The notes: generated from the sequence alone by a model not told the origin. A DNA stretch of 64,000 bases from Methanothrix sp. (GCF_024518575.1 NZ_JANIHG010000001.1:33260-97259); one strand, 5' to 3'; positions 14,380 through 23,681 are shown, counted from the first letter of the stretch. Numbers and translations are program-made.

Positions 14380-15028
14380 GAGGTGCACAAACGCAGGCCT
14401 TGTCGATCTCCTCGACAGGATACTGGACAAGGGGGTCGTGCTGAATGCGGATGTGATCATATCAGTCGCCGGTGTGCCACTGATCGGCCTCAACCTCAGG
14501 GCTGCGCTTGCAGGTATGGACACCATGCTCAGGTACGGCATATGGGAGGACTGGGATGCGGCCCAGAGAGCATGGGAGACGGAGAGGCGAAAGCTGAGAG
14601 ATCCCACCAGGAACCTTCTGAGTGGAGGCGAGGAGATACGCCTGAGGGCCTTCGGCACGTGCTGGCACTCCACTGGAATATACCAGGCCTGGAGGCCCGG
14701 AGAGATCTGTGTCACGAACAGACGAATTTTTGCGTTCAGAAAGGAGCCCTTCGAGATACTTTTCGCAGCATGCTACGAGGATATAGAGGGGTTTGCCGTA
14801 GAACGGGAAGAGATCATGGCAAATGGAGAGACAGAGTGCCTGCATATCCACCTGAAGGATGGCACGATGACAAAGCTCCATTCAGAAGACGTTCATTCGC
14901 TCAAAGATGCTGCCGAAAGTGAGATGTGCGCCCTTGGATTGCTCCGGGAAGGGTATGGTGGGAGGAGCCAGATCCCGAACATGAGCGATGCGGTTTGCGA
15001 GAGGGAAAGAGTTCTGTTGAGGCTCTGA
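14363..15028 (+). CDS. GvpA-family (GvpJ/M-like) protein with C-terminal PH/GRAM-like domain
   Basis: This 221-aa protein has a GvpA domain at residues about 12-58 ([20 protein letters not shown] then ISVAGVPLIGLNLRAALAGMDT), a charged helix, and then a beta-rich domain from about 88 to 195. Strands such as GIYQAWRPGEICVTNRRIF, then AFRKEPFEILFAACYEDIEG and LHIHLKDGTMTKL fit a bacterial PH/GRAM-type fold, known for binding lipids or proteins. A GvpA-PH fusion could anchor nascent vesicles to a membrane or partner. The domain call rests on pattern only. It overlaps the previous gene and is followed by gvpK after 17 bp. Confidence 0.85.
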   Translation: MTMEPERCTNAGLVDLLDRILDKGVVLNADVIISVAGVPLIGLNLRAALAGMDTMLRYGIWEDWDAAQRAWETERRKLRDPTRNLLSGGEEIRLRAFGTCWHSTGIYQAWRPGEICVTNRRIFAFRKEPFEILFAACYEDIEGFAVEREEIMANGETECLHIHLKDGTMTKLHSEDVHSLKDAAESEMCALGLLREGYGGRSQIPNMSDAVCERERVLLRL

Positions 15029-15045
15029 AATCCCTGGAGCATAAC

Positions 15046-15366
15046 ATGTCCCTAACCATCGATGAGAACAACCTGAAGCAGGGCCTCCTCGGGCTCGTCA
15101 TAGCGCTCGTCGAGGTTATAAGAGATGCCCTTCGAATACAGGCAATCAGGCGGATGGAGTCGGGACTTCTAACCGAGGATGAGATGAACAGGCTTGGGGA
15201 GGCTCTGATGGAGCTGGACATCGCGATAGAGGAGATAAAAAGAGAGCAGGGGATAACGGAATCCGTAAAGGCGGTCCGTGACGGCCTGGATGAGATCGTG
15301 GACGATCTCCTGGACAGAATGATCAATCCGGAGAGGTGGAGGGAGGAGGTGGAGCATGAACGATGA
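15046..15366 (+). CDS. gvpK: Gas vesicle protein GvpK
   Basis: The product (106 aa) contains the GvpK core: GLLGLVIALVEVIRDALRIQ, then AIRRMESGLL and MNRLGEALMELDIAIEEIK. GvpK is an accessory protein required for vesicle formation in studied systems. The frame is open to 14926, but the ATG at 15046 leaves exactly the conserved protein. The C-terminal 10 bp overlap gvpL. Confidence 0.93.
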   Translation: MSLTIDENNLKQGLLGLVIALVEVIRDALRIQAIRRMESGLLTEDEMNRLGEALMELDIAIEEIKREQGITESVKAVRDGLDEIVDDLLDRMINPERWREEVEHER

Positions 15367-16402
15367 GCTCAGAGAGGCGATCGCTGGTATTGTCAGGGAG
15401 GAGATCAGGTCGGTAGGGGAGGAGATGGCTTCTGTGATATCAGAGGTCGTTCGATCCGAGCTCATGCCTGCACTCAGGGCTGCGATAAGAGAGGCGATAG
15501 CGAGAGAGCTGAAACTCTATGCATCCGCATCTAGCGTCGAATCGGGTGATATCTCTAAGGGCAGCGATCTGTCACTTCCAAATGGCGTAGGGCGATCAGC
15601 CACAGGATCAGAGCCGGAGGCAGCTGAGATCGCGAGGCCTGCGGATGGGACAGGGCTTTACCTCTACGGGCTTGCAGATGCGAGCACAGCTACGAGCCTT
15701 GGCAGAATAGGAATCGAGGGGTGTGAGGTATACACAATCCCGCATGAGGGCATATCGGCGATAGTTCATATCTGCCCATTAGAGCCATACAAGAGCGATG
15801 ATGATGAGACTGTAAAGAGATGGGTTAAAACGCACCAGCAGGTCTTAGACCTCGCAGCCGATAGGTTCGGAACTGTGCTGCCATTCGGCTTCGACACGAT
15901 AATAGCGCCGAAGGACACCCTCACAGCTGAGGAGGTCCTGAAGAGATGGATCTCGGATGAGCTCGATGATATAAGGAGGAAGATGGATGGGATACGGGGC
16001 AAGAGGGAGTACGGAATTCAGATATTCTACGATCCAGCCGTCTTCAGCGAGAGGATCGAGAAGGAGAGCGAGGAGGTGCGGAGAATAAAGGAGGAGATAG
16101 CGTCCAAACCACCCGGGATCGCATACATGTACAGGCAGAAGCTCGAGACCGCTGTTAGAAGGAAGATGGATGAGCTGATGGGCGCGTACTTCAAGGATTT
16201 TTACGACATGATCAGCGGGAAGGTCGATGATATCAAGGTAGAGAAGGTGAAGAAGACCGATGGGGAGATGGTCATGATGATGAACCTCTCTGTGCTCGCC
16301 AGCGACGAGAAGGCCCTTGGCCAGGTCCTTGATGAGATAGATGGAGAGCCGGGGATCTCGGTTCGCTTCACAGGGCCGTGGCAGCCATATTCTTTCGTCT
16401 GA
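15356..16402 (+). CDS. gvpL: Gas vesicle protein GvpL with long helical N-terminal extension
   Basis: The GvpF/L domain runs from residue 98 (GTGLYLYGLAD) to the C-terminus, which ends in the family hallmark FTGPWQPYSFV. Conserved central parts are HQQVLDLAADRFGTVLPFGFDTI and the charged helices after residue 200. The first 60 residues are an extra helix-rich segment (DELREAIAGIVREEIRSVG) and a Ser/Pro-rich linker, making the protein 348 aa, longer than typical GvpL of roughly 250-280. The extension may oligomerise or bind other Gvps. It is the last gene of the cluster. Confidence 0.92.
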   Translation: MNDELREAIAGIVREEIRSVGEEMASVISEVVRSELMPALRAAIREAIARELKLYASASSVESGDISKGSDLSLPNGVGRSATGSEPEAAEIARPADGTGLYLYGLADASTATSLGRIGIEGCEVYTIPHEGISAIVHICPLEPYKSDDDETVKRWVKTHQQVLDLAADRFGTVLPFGFDTIIAPKDTLTAEEVLKRWISDELDDIRRKMDGIRGKREYGIQIFYDPAVFSERIEKESEEVRRIKEEIASKPPGIAYMYRQKLETAVRRKMDELMGAYFKDFYDMISGKVDDIKVEKVKKTDGEMVMMMNLSVLASDEKALGQVLDEIDGEPGISVRFTGPWQPYSFV

Positions 16403-16492
16403 CTGGCGACTCTGTTTTGCCGAAAGCGCTCCAGGGGGAAGGTGTTCGAGAATTCGGCTGTGTATTTGTATTATTGAAATCAACAGCATTTG

Positions 16493-16624
16493 GCCTCACA
16501 TGCTGTGTTGAATAATTAAGAGCTCTAAGGTCGAGAGCTATCGATTTTTACTAGAATTGCAATTCGTATGAATCCCGCCTCTACTATCGGGTTCTCAAAC
16601 ATTATTCAACACAGCAGCCTCACA
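16493..16624. mobile_element. MITE copy 1 (116 bp) with 8-bp target duplication
   Basis: The element 16501-16616 begins TGCTGTGTTGAATAAT and ends with the exact reverse complement ATTATTCAACACAGCA. It is flanked by the direct repeat GCCTCACA (16493-16500 and 16617-16624). It has no coding capacity. An almost identical inverted copy lies at 34189-34304. The termini and duplication identify it as a non-autonomous DNA transposon whose transposase is elsewhere. Confidence 0.88.
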
Positions 16625-16745
16625 GAATTCATGAGGAATTGTGCATTTTGGCAGCGATTCCCGGGAGGCGATCCGATGAGCCCACGGCCCGATCATCTTC
16701 GAGGACCGATACGTTTATCTGACCCTTCTGTTCTCTACCCATTGA

Positions 16746-16818
16746 GGGCAGGTAGATCAGCTGGAAGATCGCTACCTTGGCATGGTAGAGGCCTCGGGTC
16801 CGAATCCCGACCTGTCCA
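16746..16818 (+). tRNA. tRNA-Ala (GGC)
   Basis: A complete 73-nt cloverleaf: acceptor GGGCAGG/CCTGTCC with the G3-U70 pair that defines alanine identity; D stem GATC/GATC; anticodon stem CTACC/GGTAG with loop TTGGCAT (anticodon GGC); T arm TCGGG/CCCGA; discriminator A. No CCA is encoded. A TATA-like TTTATC lies about 30 bp upstream. Confidence 0.95.
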
Positions 16819-16946
16819 TTACATCGAGTTCTGTTTGAAAAATCAAAGCGAGGATTGTCTCTCCTCATCCGTTAACCCAACTTGCTCGCCGGCGTCTTAT
16901 CAGCAACGTGATTTGGTCGAGCGCTTCTGGCAGCTCAACGTTATGC

Positions 16947-16991
16947 CCTCTCCTGGCTGATGGGGGTGCTCAACCCATGTGACAGGAGAGG
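16947..16991 (+). other. Strong hairpin with kink-turn-like internal loop, possible small RNA
   Basis: A perfect 9-bp stem (CCTCTCCTG / CAGGAGAGG) encloses an inner stem ATGGG/CCCAT and an asymmetric internal loop GCTG / GTGA. The loop is reminiscent of kink-turn sequences bound by L7Ae, though it does not fit the consensus exactly. There is no gene around it (16819-17072). It could also be a terminator-like structure, but no T-run follows. Confidence 0.3.
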
Positions 16992-17072
16992 CCGAAAGGA
17001 TGAGCGCTTTGATGTGCTTCATCGATAGCTTCTGGCTCTTTGACACAAGTCCGGTGATGATCCTCAGAACCA

Positions 17073-17912
17073 TCAGCTCTGAGCCTCGCTCAGAAGCGTG
17101 AAGTATCTTCTGATTATCTCCCTGTGCTTCGGTGGCAGGCTCTCGATATAAACCTCAGATGGGACCGCGACCCCCTGGCCCGGCGGGCCCGCTCTGAAAA
17201 GCCGCTCCGTCGCCTCGGTGGGCCTTGCCCTGGATCCAACGCCTGATCCCGGATAGAGCTCAAGCTCCAGTTTGGTCTCAGAGAGCACAGCAAGAGAGGG
17301 TTTGCCGTATATGCTGACGTTATCCCTTATCTCAGACACAGGCTGCTTTGAGCCGAGAAGGTCTTCCGCGATCTCTCTTATCCCGCCAACCACTCCGAGA
17401 TTCGCAGGCGTGATCTCCTCCGAGATGCTGCTGGATACCACAACCGCAAGTGTCAGCATGGCGAATACCAGCAGCAACCTCTTGTGGAGCCTGCTGGTGT
17501 CGAGAATATCCCTATCTGATATCCCGGAAAGTATGTGCCTGAGCTCCTGCGCTAGGCTCCTCATCACTATGCTGTCATGAAATCTATTATCGTAAGCTGC
17601 CTTCAGCTTCTCGGAGAGTCCCTCCTCAAAGAGATCGAAGACTCTGATCCTGCGCCTTCTTCTTATGAAGTGCGAGATTATCGTTCCAATTACGAGCGAT
17701 ACGACGACTGGTGAATGCTCTAGCGGCGTGCCGCTCCAGTAGAACCTGAAGTAAGCCACAACGCCTATCGGTATGAAGATGATGTAAAGAGCGATGGCGA
17801 TCGCCAGCGCCTCCAGTGCGGATATCTTCCTCTCGAATCCCCTGCAGGCATCGCTGAGCCTCTTCAGATCCAGCAGAAACTCATATGTGACGATCTCAGA
17901 TCTCTGTGGCAT
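17073..17912 (-). CDS. Membrane protein of unknown function
   Basis: This 279-aa protein has three clear hydrophobic segments: ALAIAIALYIIFIPIGVVAY, SPVVVSLVIGTIISHFI and LLLVFAMLTLAVVVSS. A cytoplasmic charged helical region lies between the second and third, and a C-terminal soluble part follows. The frame is open much further upstream, but the ATG at 17912 follows the preceding secreted-protein stop by 11 bp, and upstream residues are a shadow of that gene. No family is recognised. It forms a unit with the secreted protein. Confidence 0.75.
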   Translation of the reverse strand: MPQRSEIVTYEFLLDLKRLSDACRGFERKISALEALAIAIALYIIFIPIGVVAYFRFYWSGTPLEHSPVVVSLVIGTIISHFIRRRRRIRVFDLFEEGLSEKLKAAYDNRFHDSIVMRSLAQELRHILSGISDRDILDTSRLHKRLLLVFAMLTLAVVVSSSISEEITPANLGVVGGIREIAEDLLGSKQPVSEIRDNVSIYGKPSLAVLSETKLELELYPGSGVGSRARPTEATERLFRAGPPGQGVAVPSEVYIESLPPKHREIIRRYFTLLSEAQS

Positions 17913-17923
17913 TGCTGCGATCC

Positions 17924-18346
17924 TCAGATGCACGGCATCCAGTCGACGCTGATCTCCCCTGCTGTGCTGTTGTTCCAGAGCTGGATGAACTTCTCTATGG
18001 AGAACACCCCTGTCAGATCCTCGATGCTGCGGCCGTACACCCCTCTCGAATCGGCTGATAGCCATCCGATGTGCGCGCTCCCGATCACATTCGATCTGAT
18101 GTTCGCCTCGAGGACGCCGTTCTGTGAAGGCTGGGCAGTGCCGCCAGAGATGGTTCTCACCTCCGTGAACCTCTCCAGCCGCTCCACACTCGTGTAGCTC
18201 TCGGAGAGCGCCGAGCCGCCGCTCACAATGAACAGGCTCTCCGAGAACCTCGGATCCTGGCCCGCCGCATAGTTCACCGGCACAGGGAATGCGCAAGAGA
18301 TGCCCACGAACACCACACACAGAGCAATCAGAGCCGATGCTTTCAT
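17924..18346 (-). CDS. Small secreted protein of unknown function
   Basis: A 140-aa precursor with a signal peptide (MKASALIALCVVFVGISCAF) followed by a Ser/Thr-rich exported part. The only Cys of the exported part is near the C-terminus (WMPCI). No domain is recognised. It is immediately upstream of the membrane protein gene, suggesting a surface complex. Confidence 0.75.
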   Translation of the reverse strand: MKASALIALCVVFVGISCAFPVPVNYAAGQDPRFSESLFIVSGGSALSESYTSVERLERFTEVRTISGGTAQPSQNGVLEANIRSNVIGSAHIGWLSADSRGVYGRSIEDLTGVFSIEKFIQLWNNSTAGEISVDWMPCI

Positions 18347-18377
18347 GCTTTAACGGTACACATTCGTCGATTAAATA

Positions 18378-18650
18378 CTAATCGCGCCCCTGCTCTCCGG
18401 ACAGGATCGACTTCCCCTCATCGACCACTATGTAATCCTTTATCGCACAGACCGCGCTGAAGGGGATTCGAACAAATCTGCCGTCCGCCCTGTACTTCAC
18501 GCGGCTCAGGTTGCGGTCAGGTTTGACAACAAGATCCACGAGCTCGCCTGTATCCAGATTGAAGGTTATGTTCTCCAGCTCTCCCAGGACGATGCCATCC
18601 ACTGTGACTATCTCCTTGCCGGCGAGATCCGAGGCGAAGATCTTCTTCAT
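18378..18650 (-). CDS. PRC-barrel domain protein
   Basis: A 90-aa single-domain protein: DLAGKEIVTVDGIVLGELENITFNLD and VRIPFSAVCAIKDYIVVD are the two halves of a PRC-barrel, a small beta-barrel that mediates protein-protein or RNA-related contacts (family relation to RimM and photosynthetic reaction-centre H). The ATG at 18650 has AGGAGGTATT in front. It sits between cdc48 and the secreted protein on the same strand. Confidence 0.85.
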   Translation of the reverse strand: MKKIFASDLAGKEIVTVDGIVLGELENITFNLDTGELVDLVVKPDRNLSRVKYRADGRFVRIPFSAVCAIKDYIVVDEGKSILSGEQGRD

Positions 18651-18703
18651 AATACCTCCTGAGTGCAGGGATTGCAGGGGCTCTCCAGAAGCATCCGAAT
18701 CCA

Positions 18704-20923
18704 TCACCTGTAACCTATGAGCGAGCTCGACTCGACCCTGCCGCCGCCCCTGAACCGCTCGCTTATCCTCTCGTAGTAGCTTATCATGCTCTCCTCCACG
18801 CTCGGCCTGACCCTCTTCAGGGCCTCAAGGTAGTGCCTCATCTCGACGATCTTTGCGTTCTCGTTCTCTCTGAGCGCGAGCAGCACAGCCTCTCTGCACA
18901 GAGCGCCGAGATCTGCGCCGACGTATCCGTCTGTGAGATCCGCAAGCTCCTCAATGCTGACATCCTCTGCGTTTGGAATTCTGGAGGTGTGAATCCTGAG
19001 GATCTCCAGCCTGCCGTCACGATCCGGCGGGCCGATCATTATCAGCCTGTCGAACCGTCCCGAGCGGAGAAGAGCCGGGTCTATCATGTCAGGCCTGTTG
19101 GTCGCTCCGATCACGATCACGTTCTTCAGATCCTCCAGGCCGTCCATCTCTGCCAGCAGCTGGTTGACGACACGCTCGGTGACACGCGACCCATCGTCCA
19201 TGCCTCTCATGGGCGCTATCGCATCGAGCTCATCGAAGAATATTATCGCGGGCGAGACCTGCTTCGCCTTTCTGAATATCTCCCTTATCGCCCTCTCAGA
19301 CTCCCCCACCCACTTCGAGAGGAGCTGCGGTCCTCTGACGGAGATGAAGTTCGCGTTCGTCTCGTTTGCCACCGCCTGCGCTATGAGTGTCTTGCCCGTT
19401 CCCGGCGGGCCGTAGAGCAGTATGCCCTTCGGGGGCTTTATCCCCATCTGCTCAAACCTCTCAGGTCTCTTTAGAGGCCACTCTATCGCCTCTATCAGCT
19501 CCTGCTTGATCTGCCCCAGTCCGCCGACGCTCTCCCAGGTGACCTTCGGAAGCTCCACCAGAACCTCCCTCATCGCGCTCGGCTCGATCTCCTTTAGCGC
19601 CATCTCAAAGTCATCCCTGGTAACCTTCATGCTCTCCACGATCTCAGGGGGTATATCGTCCTCTGTTCCGAGGTCCGGGAGGTACCTGCGGAGAGCCTTC
19701 ATCGCGGCCTCCTTGCAGAGAGCGGCGATGTCTGCCCCGACGAACCCGTGAGTCCGGTTCGCCAGCTCCTCGAGGTTCACGTCATCTGCAAGCGGCATGT
19801 TCCTCACGTGGATCTGGAGTATCTCCACGCGATCGTCCCTGTCGGGAACGCCGATCTCGATCTCCCTGTCGAATCTGCCGGGCCGCCGCAGCGCTGGATC
19901 TATGGCGTCTATCCGGTTCGTGGCACCTATTACCACGAGCTGGCCGCGCTCCTTGAGCCCGTCCATCATCGCAAGGAGCTGCGCCACCACCCTCCTCTCG
20001 ACCTCTCCAGTGACCTCGCTGCGCTTCGGAGCTATCGAATCAAGCTCGTCTATGAATATTATGGAGGGCGTGTTGCTGTTCGCCTCCTCGAATATCTCGC
20101 GGAGCCTCTGCTCGCTCTCTCCGTAGTACTTGGACATTATCTCTGGTCCTGCGATGCTGAAGAAGCTGGCTCCGCTCTCATTGGCAACTGCCTTCGCTAT
20201 CAGGGTCTTTCCTGTGCCCGGCGGCCCGTAGAGAAGAACGCCCTTTGGCGGATCGATCCCCAGCTTTCTGAAGACCTCCGGGTGCTTCATGGGAAGCTCG
20301 ATCATCTCCCTGACCCGCTGGACCTCGGCCCGCAGCCCTCCGACGCTCTCGTATGTGACTCCGGTCGCCTTTATCGAGCCGACGCCGCGCGCAGGCTTGT
20401 CCATCAGGAGTATCTCGGTCCGGTCTGTTATCACGACGATCCCGCCGGGATCAGTGGCTGTCACAACGAGGGGGATAGCCTCCATCCTGCCCAGGAATGC
20501 CTGGCCGGATGTGCTCATCACCGGCAGTATATCGCCCGCGACCACAGGACGCTTGAGGGTCTGTCTCTTTATCATATCCACCGCGTCCGGGCCGAACTGC
20601 ATGTGCGAGCCAGCGGGCGGTGCCAGGACTATCCTGGTCGCGTCGCTGTATCTGGCCTTTCTCACCTTCACGCGATCGCTTATCCCAACTCCCGCGTTCT
20701 GCCTGATGAAGCCATCTATTCTTATATAATCTTGAATCCAGTCCTGCCTGTCCGCGCGCCAGACCTTAGCTGCTGTGATCTTCTTCCCCTCTATCTCTAT
20801 GATATCTCCCGGGGAGAGGCGCAGGGTAAGAAGCGCGCTCGGATCGAGCCTGGCTATGCCTCTGGCAGAGTCGTTCGGATAGGCCTTCGCCACCTTGAGC
20901 TGAAGTTCTTTGACTTCCCACAC
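18704..20923 (-). CDS. cdc48: CDC48/VAT-type AAA+ ATPase
   Basis: This 739-aa protein is the archaeal homologue of p97/VCP, an unfoldase that feeds substrates to the proteasome. An N-terminal CDC48-N double-psi barrel (about 1-180) is followed by D1 and D2. Each has Walker A GPPGTGKT and a Walker B ([12 protein letters not shown] in D1, [12 protein letters not shown] in D2). SRH arginine motifs are present ([23 protein letters not shown]). The start is a GTG at 20923. It is near psmB in this window and likely functions with it. Confidence 0.96.
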   Translation of the reverse strand: MWEVKELQLKVAKAYPNDSARGIARLDPSALLTLRLSPGDIIEIEGKKITAAKVWRADRQDWIQDYIRIDGFIRQNAGVGISDRVKVRKARYSDATRIVLAPPAGSHMQFGPDAVDMIKRQTLKRPVVAGDILPVMSTSGQAFLGRMEAIPLVVTATDPGGIVVITDRTEILLMDKPARGVGSIKATGVTYESVGGLRAEVQRVREMIELPMKHPEVFRKLGIDPPKGVLLYGPPGTGKTLIAKAVANESGASFFSIAGPEIMSKYYGESEQRLREIFEEANSNTPSIIFIDELDSIAPKRSEVTGEVERRVVAQLLAMMDGLKERGQLVVIGATNRIDAIDPALRRPGRFDREIEIGVPDRDDRVEILQIHVRNMPLADDVNLEELANRTHGFVGADIAALCKEAAMKALRRYLPDLGTEDDIPPEIVESMKVTRDDFEMALKEIEPSAMREVLVELPKVTWESVGGLGQIKQELIEAIEWPLKRPERFEQMGIKPPKGILLYGPPGTGKTLIAQAVANETNANFISVRGPQLLSKWVGESERAIREIFRKAKQVSPAIIFFDELDAIAPMRGMDDGSRVTERVVNQLLAEMDGLEDLKNVIVIGATNRPDMIDPALLRSGRFDRLIMIGPPDRDGRLEILRIHTSRIPNAEDVSIEELADLTDGYVGADLGALCREAVLLALRENENAKIVEMRHYLEALKRVRPSVEESMISYYERISERFRGGGRVESSSLIGYR

Positions 20924-21104
20924 GATACGTGATTATATGATTAACATTATTTAGATTTATCTAGCAGGAGCGAGGAGCAGCAGGTCGGCTGATGCTAAGG
21001 CCAGTCAGTTTTGCAGTGTAGGGGGTTGTCGGCAAAACGATCCGCAGCTATCCTCCAGACTGCAAAAACCGCCCGGCCTTTCACGCCAGCCAGGATGTGC
21101 TGAG

Positions 21105-22979
21105 CTATACCGCCGGCTGCTGCTGCGTCACGCAGTGAACTGTGCCGAGGCCGTAGACCATTGCCCGCGCGTCGATTCCCACGACCTCTCTCTCAGGAAA
21201 GATTGCACCAATGATGCCCAGAGCCCTCTCGTCGTTCCTGTGGCCGAATACCGGGACGAGCACCGCTCTGTTCCCGATGTAGAAGTTTGCGTAGCTTGCG
21301 GGCAGCCTCTGCTCATCTCCAACATAACCAGGCATCGGCAGGCGGATCACCTCAAGCGGGTTTCCATCCTGGTCTGTCTCATGTCTGAGAATCTCGCAGT
21401 TCTCCCGCAAAGGCTCATGGTTCTCATCATCTTCATCATCCTCGAATGCGACGACCACCCTTCTGGGGGATACAAATCTCGCCACATCATCGATATGCCC
21501 ATCGGTGTCATCGCCTGCTATTCCCCTCCTGAGCCAGATTATCTTTCTGACCCCCAGATACTCCCTCAGGCAGAACTCTATGTCCCATTTACTCATGTGA
21601 GGATTCCTGTTCGGATTCAGAAGGCACTGCTCTGTGGTAAGGAGCGTTCCGGAGCCGTTGACGTCTATCGACCCGCCCTCAAGCACGACCCCCGGGCGGA
21701 AGCACCTGACGCCAAGATCGCGCGCGATGTGACATGGTATCTTCACATCGCCCATGAGCTCGCAGTACTTCCCACCCCATGCGTTGAAGCTCCAGGCGAC
21801 CATCCCAAGGCGTTTTTCGTTTCTGTTCACGACAAATGTGGGGCCGTAGTCTCTGAACCAGACGTCCGCGTAATCTATGGTGTGAATTCTCAGGCGGCTC
21901 ATCCTGACATCCCGCTGGAGGATATGCTCCACCCGCTCGCGCATCTCCTCATCTCTCACCAGCAGGTTCACGATCTCTCCAACATGGAGCGCTTTTATCA
22001 TCGAGAGGTATGCCCGCTCCACAGACTCGATATCCTGGAATGTATCGGTGTCATGGGGCCAGGCGAGCCAGACTGCATCATGCCTCTCCCACTCCGCCGG
22101 CATGTGGTAGCCCTCGCCCCTCGGCGTCGCAGAGCGCCTCTCAGGATCCATCACAAGGGTGCGGTATGCATCAGGCCGCCTGTTCCTGAGGAACCCCCAA
22201 CCCTCCCTGACCATCAAGTTCTTCGAGAGATCGAGATCTGCGAGAACGATCTCCTCATCAGAGCCGGCATGGGCGATGAAGCTCCCGAACGAGTCGCATA
22301 CGAACGATCCTCCCCAGAATTCTATCTCGCCCTCCCCGCCCACCCTGTTCACTGCGGCCACGTGCACTCCATTCGCTATCGCATGACCGCGCTGGACCGT
22401 CTCCCAGGCGGCCTGCCAGTCGCCCTCTGCCTCCTCCACGCCTCTTATCCTGCCGATGGCGGTCGGATAGAAAATTATGTCCGCACCTTCCAGTACGACA
22501 GAGCGGGCCGCCTCCGGGAACCACTGGTCATAGCATATCAGTACCGCGAGAGAGGCATGGCGCGTCCGGAAGACCCTGAAGCCGTCCCCCTGGGAGAAGT
22601 ATCTCTTTTCATAGAACATCGGGTCGCATGGTATGTGGGACTTCCTGTAGACGCCTGCGATCGAGCCGTCAGCATCGATGACAGCTGCAGAATTGTAGTA
22701 AATGCTGCCACACCGCTCGAAGAGCGGGACTATCACAACCACATTCCTCAGGGCCGCTAGCCTCGAGAATGCGGTGGTCGATTCACCTGGGATCGTCTCA
22801 GCGTAGTGCTGGACCTGGGCACTCTCCTCCCTGGGAAAGTACGGCGTCCTGTAGAGCTCCGGAAGGCAGACGATCTCCGCGCCCCTCTCCGCAGCACTCT
22901 CTACCAGATCTACAGCCCTAGCTAGATTGAGGTCCAGGTCCTCAGTGACTCTGGTCTGGACAAGACCCACCCTCACCAT
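21105..22979 (-). CDS. Fused N-carbamoylputrescine amidase-agmatine deiminase
   Basis: A 624-aa two-domain protein. Residues 1 to about 285 are a carbon-nitrogen hydrolase with the Glu-Lys-Cys triad (CLPELYRT, VYRKSHIP, LICYDQW), most like N-carbamoylputrescine amidase (AguB). Residues about 295-624 are a peptidylarginine-deiminase-fold agmatine deiminase (AguA) with WFRDYGPTF, DDTDGHIDDVARF and the catalytic Cys in GTVHCVTQQQ. The two domains would catalyse agmatine to carbamoylputrescine to putrescine in sequence. These are normally separate genes. The ATG at 22979 is chosen; earlier codons overlap rps3ae without conserved content. Confidence 0.88.
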   Translation of the reverse strand: MVRVGLVQTRVTEDLDLNLARAVDLVESAAERGAEIVCLPELYRTPYFPREESAQVQHYAETIPGESTTAFSRLAALRNVVVIVPLFERCGSIYYNSAAVIDADGSIAGVYRKSHIPCDPMFYEKRYFSQGDGFRVFRTRHASLAVLICYDQWFPEAARSVVLEGADIIFYPTAIGRIRGVEEAEGDWQAAWETVQRGHAIANGVHVAAVNRVGGEGEIEFWGGSFVCDSFGSFIAHAGSDEEIVLADLDLSKNLMVREGWGFLRNRRPDAYRTLVMDPERRSATPRGEGYHMPAEWERHDAVWLAWPHDTDTFQDIESVERAYLSMIKALHVGEIVNLLVRDEEMRERVEHILQRDVRMSRLRIHTIDYADVWFRDYGPTFVVNRNEKRLGMVAWSFNAWGGKYCELMGDVKIPCHIARDLGVRCFRPGVVLEGGSIDVNGSGTLLTTEQCLLNPNRNPHMSKWDIEFCLREYLGVRKIIWLRRGIAGDDTDGHIDDVARFVSPRRVVVAFEDDEDDENHEPLRENCEILRHETDQDGNPLEVIRLPMPGYVGDEQRLPASYANFYIGNRAVLVPVFGHRNDERALGIIGAIFPEREVVGIDARAMVYGLGTVHCVTQQQPAV

Positions 22980-22995
22980 GGATCTGCTCGCAGCA

Positions 22996-23631
22996 TCAGG
23001 ATTCTGCAGTGACTGTCGGCTCCGGCACAGCAGCTGGCTGTGGGACCTCTCCAGGCCCTGCAAGTATCTCCGTCTTCCTTATCTCGACTCTCCGGAGGGG
23101 ATAAACAGCTTTCGCGTCCTTGTATATATCAAGCGATAGCTTGCCCAGCACGACCTCCTGGATGAGGCCATTGAGGTCTATGTTCCCGGCCTTGGAGAGT
23201 ATGACCTGCCGCGAGATCTCCCTTATGGCCTTGACCTGATTCGCTCTGGCCCTCTTGACGGTGAAACAGCTCGGCTTGACCCTGACCAGATACCCATCGC
23301 TTGTCATCACATCGACCACGGCATCGATACGCGATGTCCTGCGCTTGACGAGGGATCTGATGTAATCTGTGGTCATCTCGTGACCGATGAACTTCGTGTA
23401 TGCTGTGTCACCGGCCACAGCATCTATCTTGAACCTGAGCTTTGTGTTCTGCTTCGAGAAGTTGTTTGTAAGGTCGCCCAGCGTGGTCTCGATCACACGG
23501 CCGAGAAGCTTGTTCGGGTCGTTTGCGAGCGTCTCGCCAACAGGCGTGCGCCCGAACATCTCAGGTGCGAGGACCTTGTACCACTGCTTGACCTTTGCCC
23601 TTTCTACTTTCCTCTGTACCCTTCTAGCCAA
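22996..23631 (-). CDS. rps3ae: Small-subunit ribosomal protein eS1 (S3Ae)
   Basis: A 211-aa basic ribosomal protein with the S3Ae pattern: KQWYKVLAPEMFGRTPVGET, GRVIETTLGDLTNNF, KFIGHEMTTDYIRSLVKRR. The start is a TTG at 23631 with GGAGG about 7 bp upstream (TCTGGAGGATG). The frame is open to 23649. A TATA element CTTATATATGG is seen at about 23682-23692. The C-terminal tail is Pro/Glu-rich. It is followed after 16 bp by the agmatine enzyme fusion. Confidence 0.95.
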   Translation of the reverse strand: MARRVQRKVERAKVKQWYKVLAPEMFGRTPVGETLANDPNKLLGRVIETTLGDLTNNFSKQNTKLRFKIDAVAGDTAYTKFIGHEMTTDYIRSLVKRRTSRIDAVVDVMTSDGYLVRVKPSCFTVKRARANQVKAIREISRQVILSKAGNIDLNGLIQEVVLGKLSLDIYKDAKAVYPLRRVEIRKTEILAGPGEVPQPAAVPEPTVTAES

Positions 23632-23681
23632 TAAACATCCTCCAGACAATGAATAGCAATCCGAGATCCAATCAGGCTAAC

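Noticed and set aside
19748..20932. A 394-codon + strand frame opposite cdc48
   Set aside because: It is antisense to strongly conserved AAA+ domains and reads as low-quality His/Arg/Leu-rich text with no motif.
21135..22760. A 541-codon + strand frame opposite the agmatine enzyme fusion
   Set aside because: The - strand has two complete catalytic domains; the + frame has none and no ribosome binding site.
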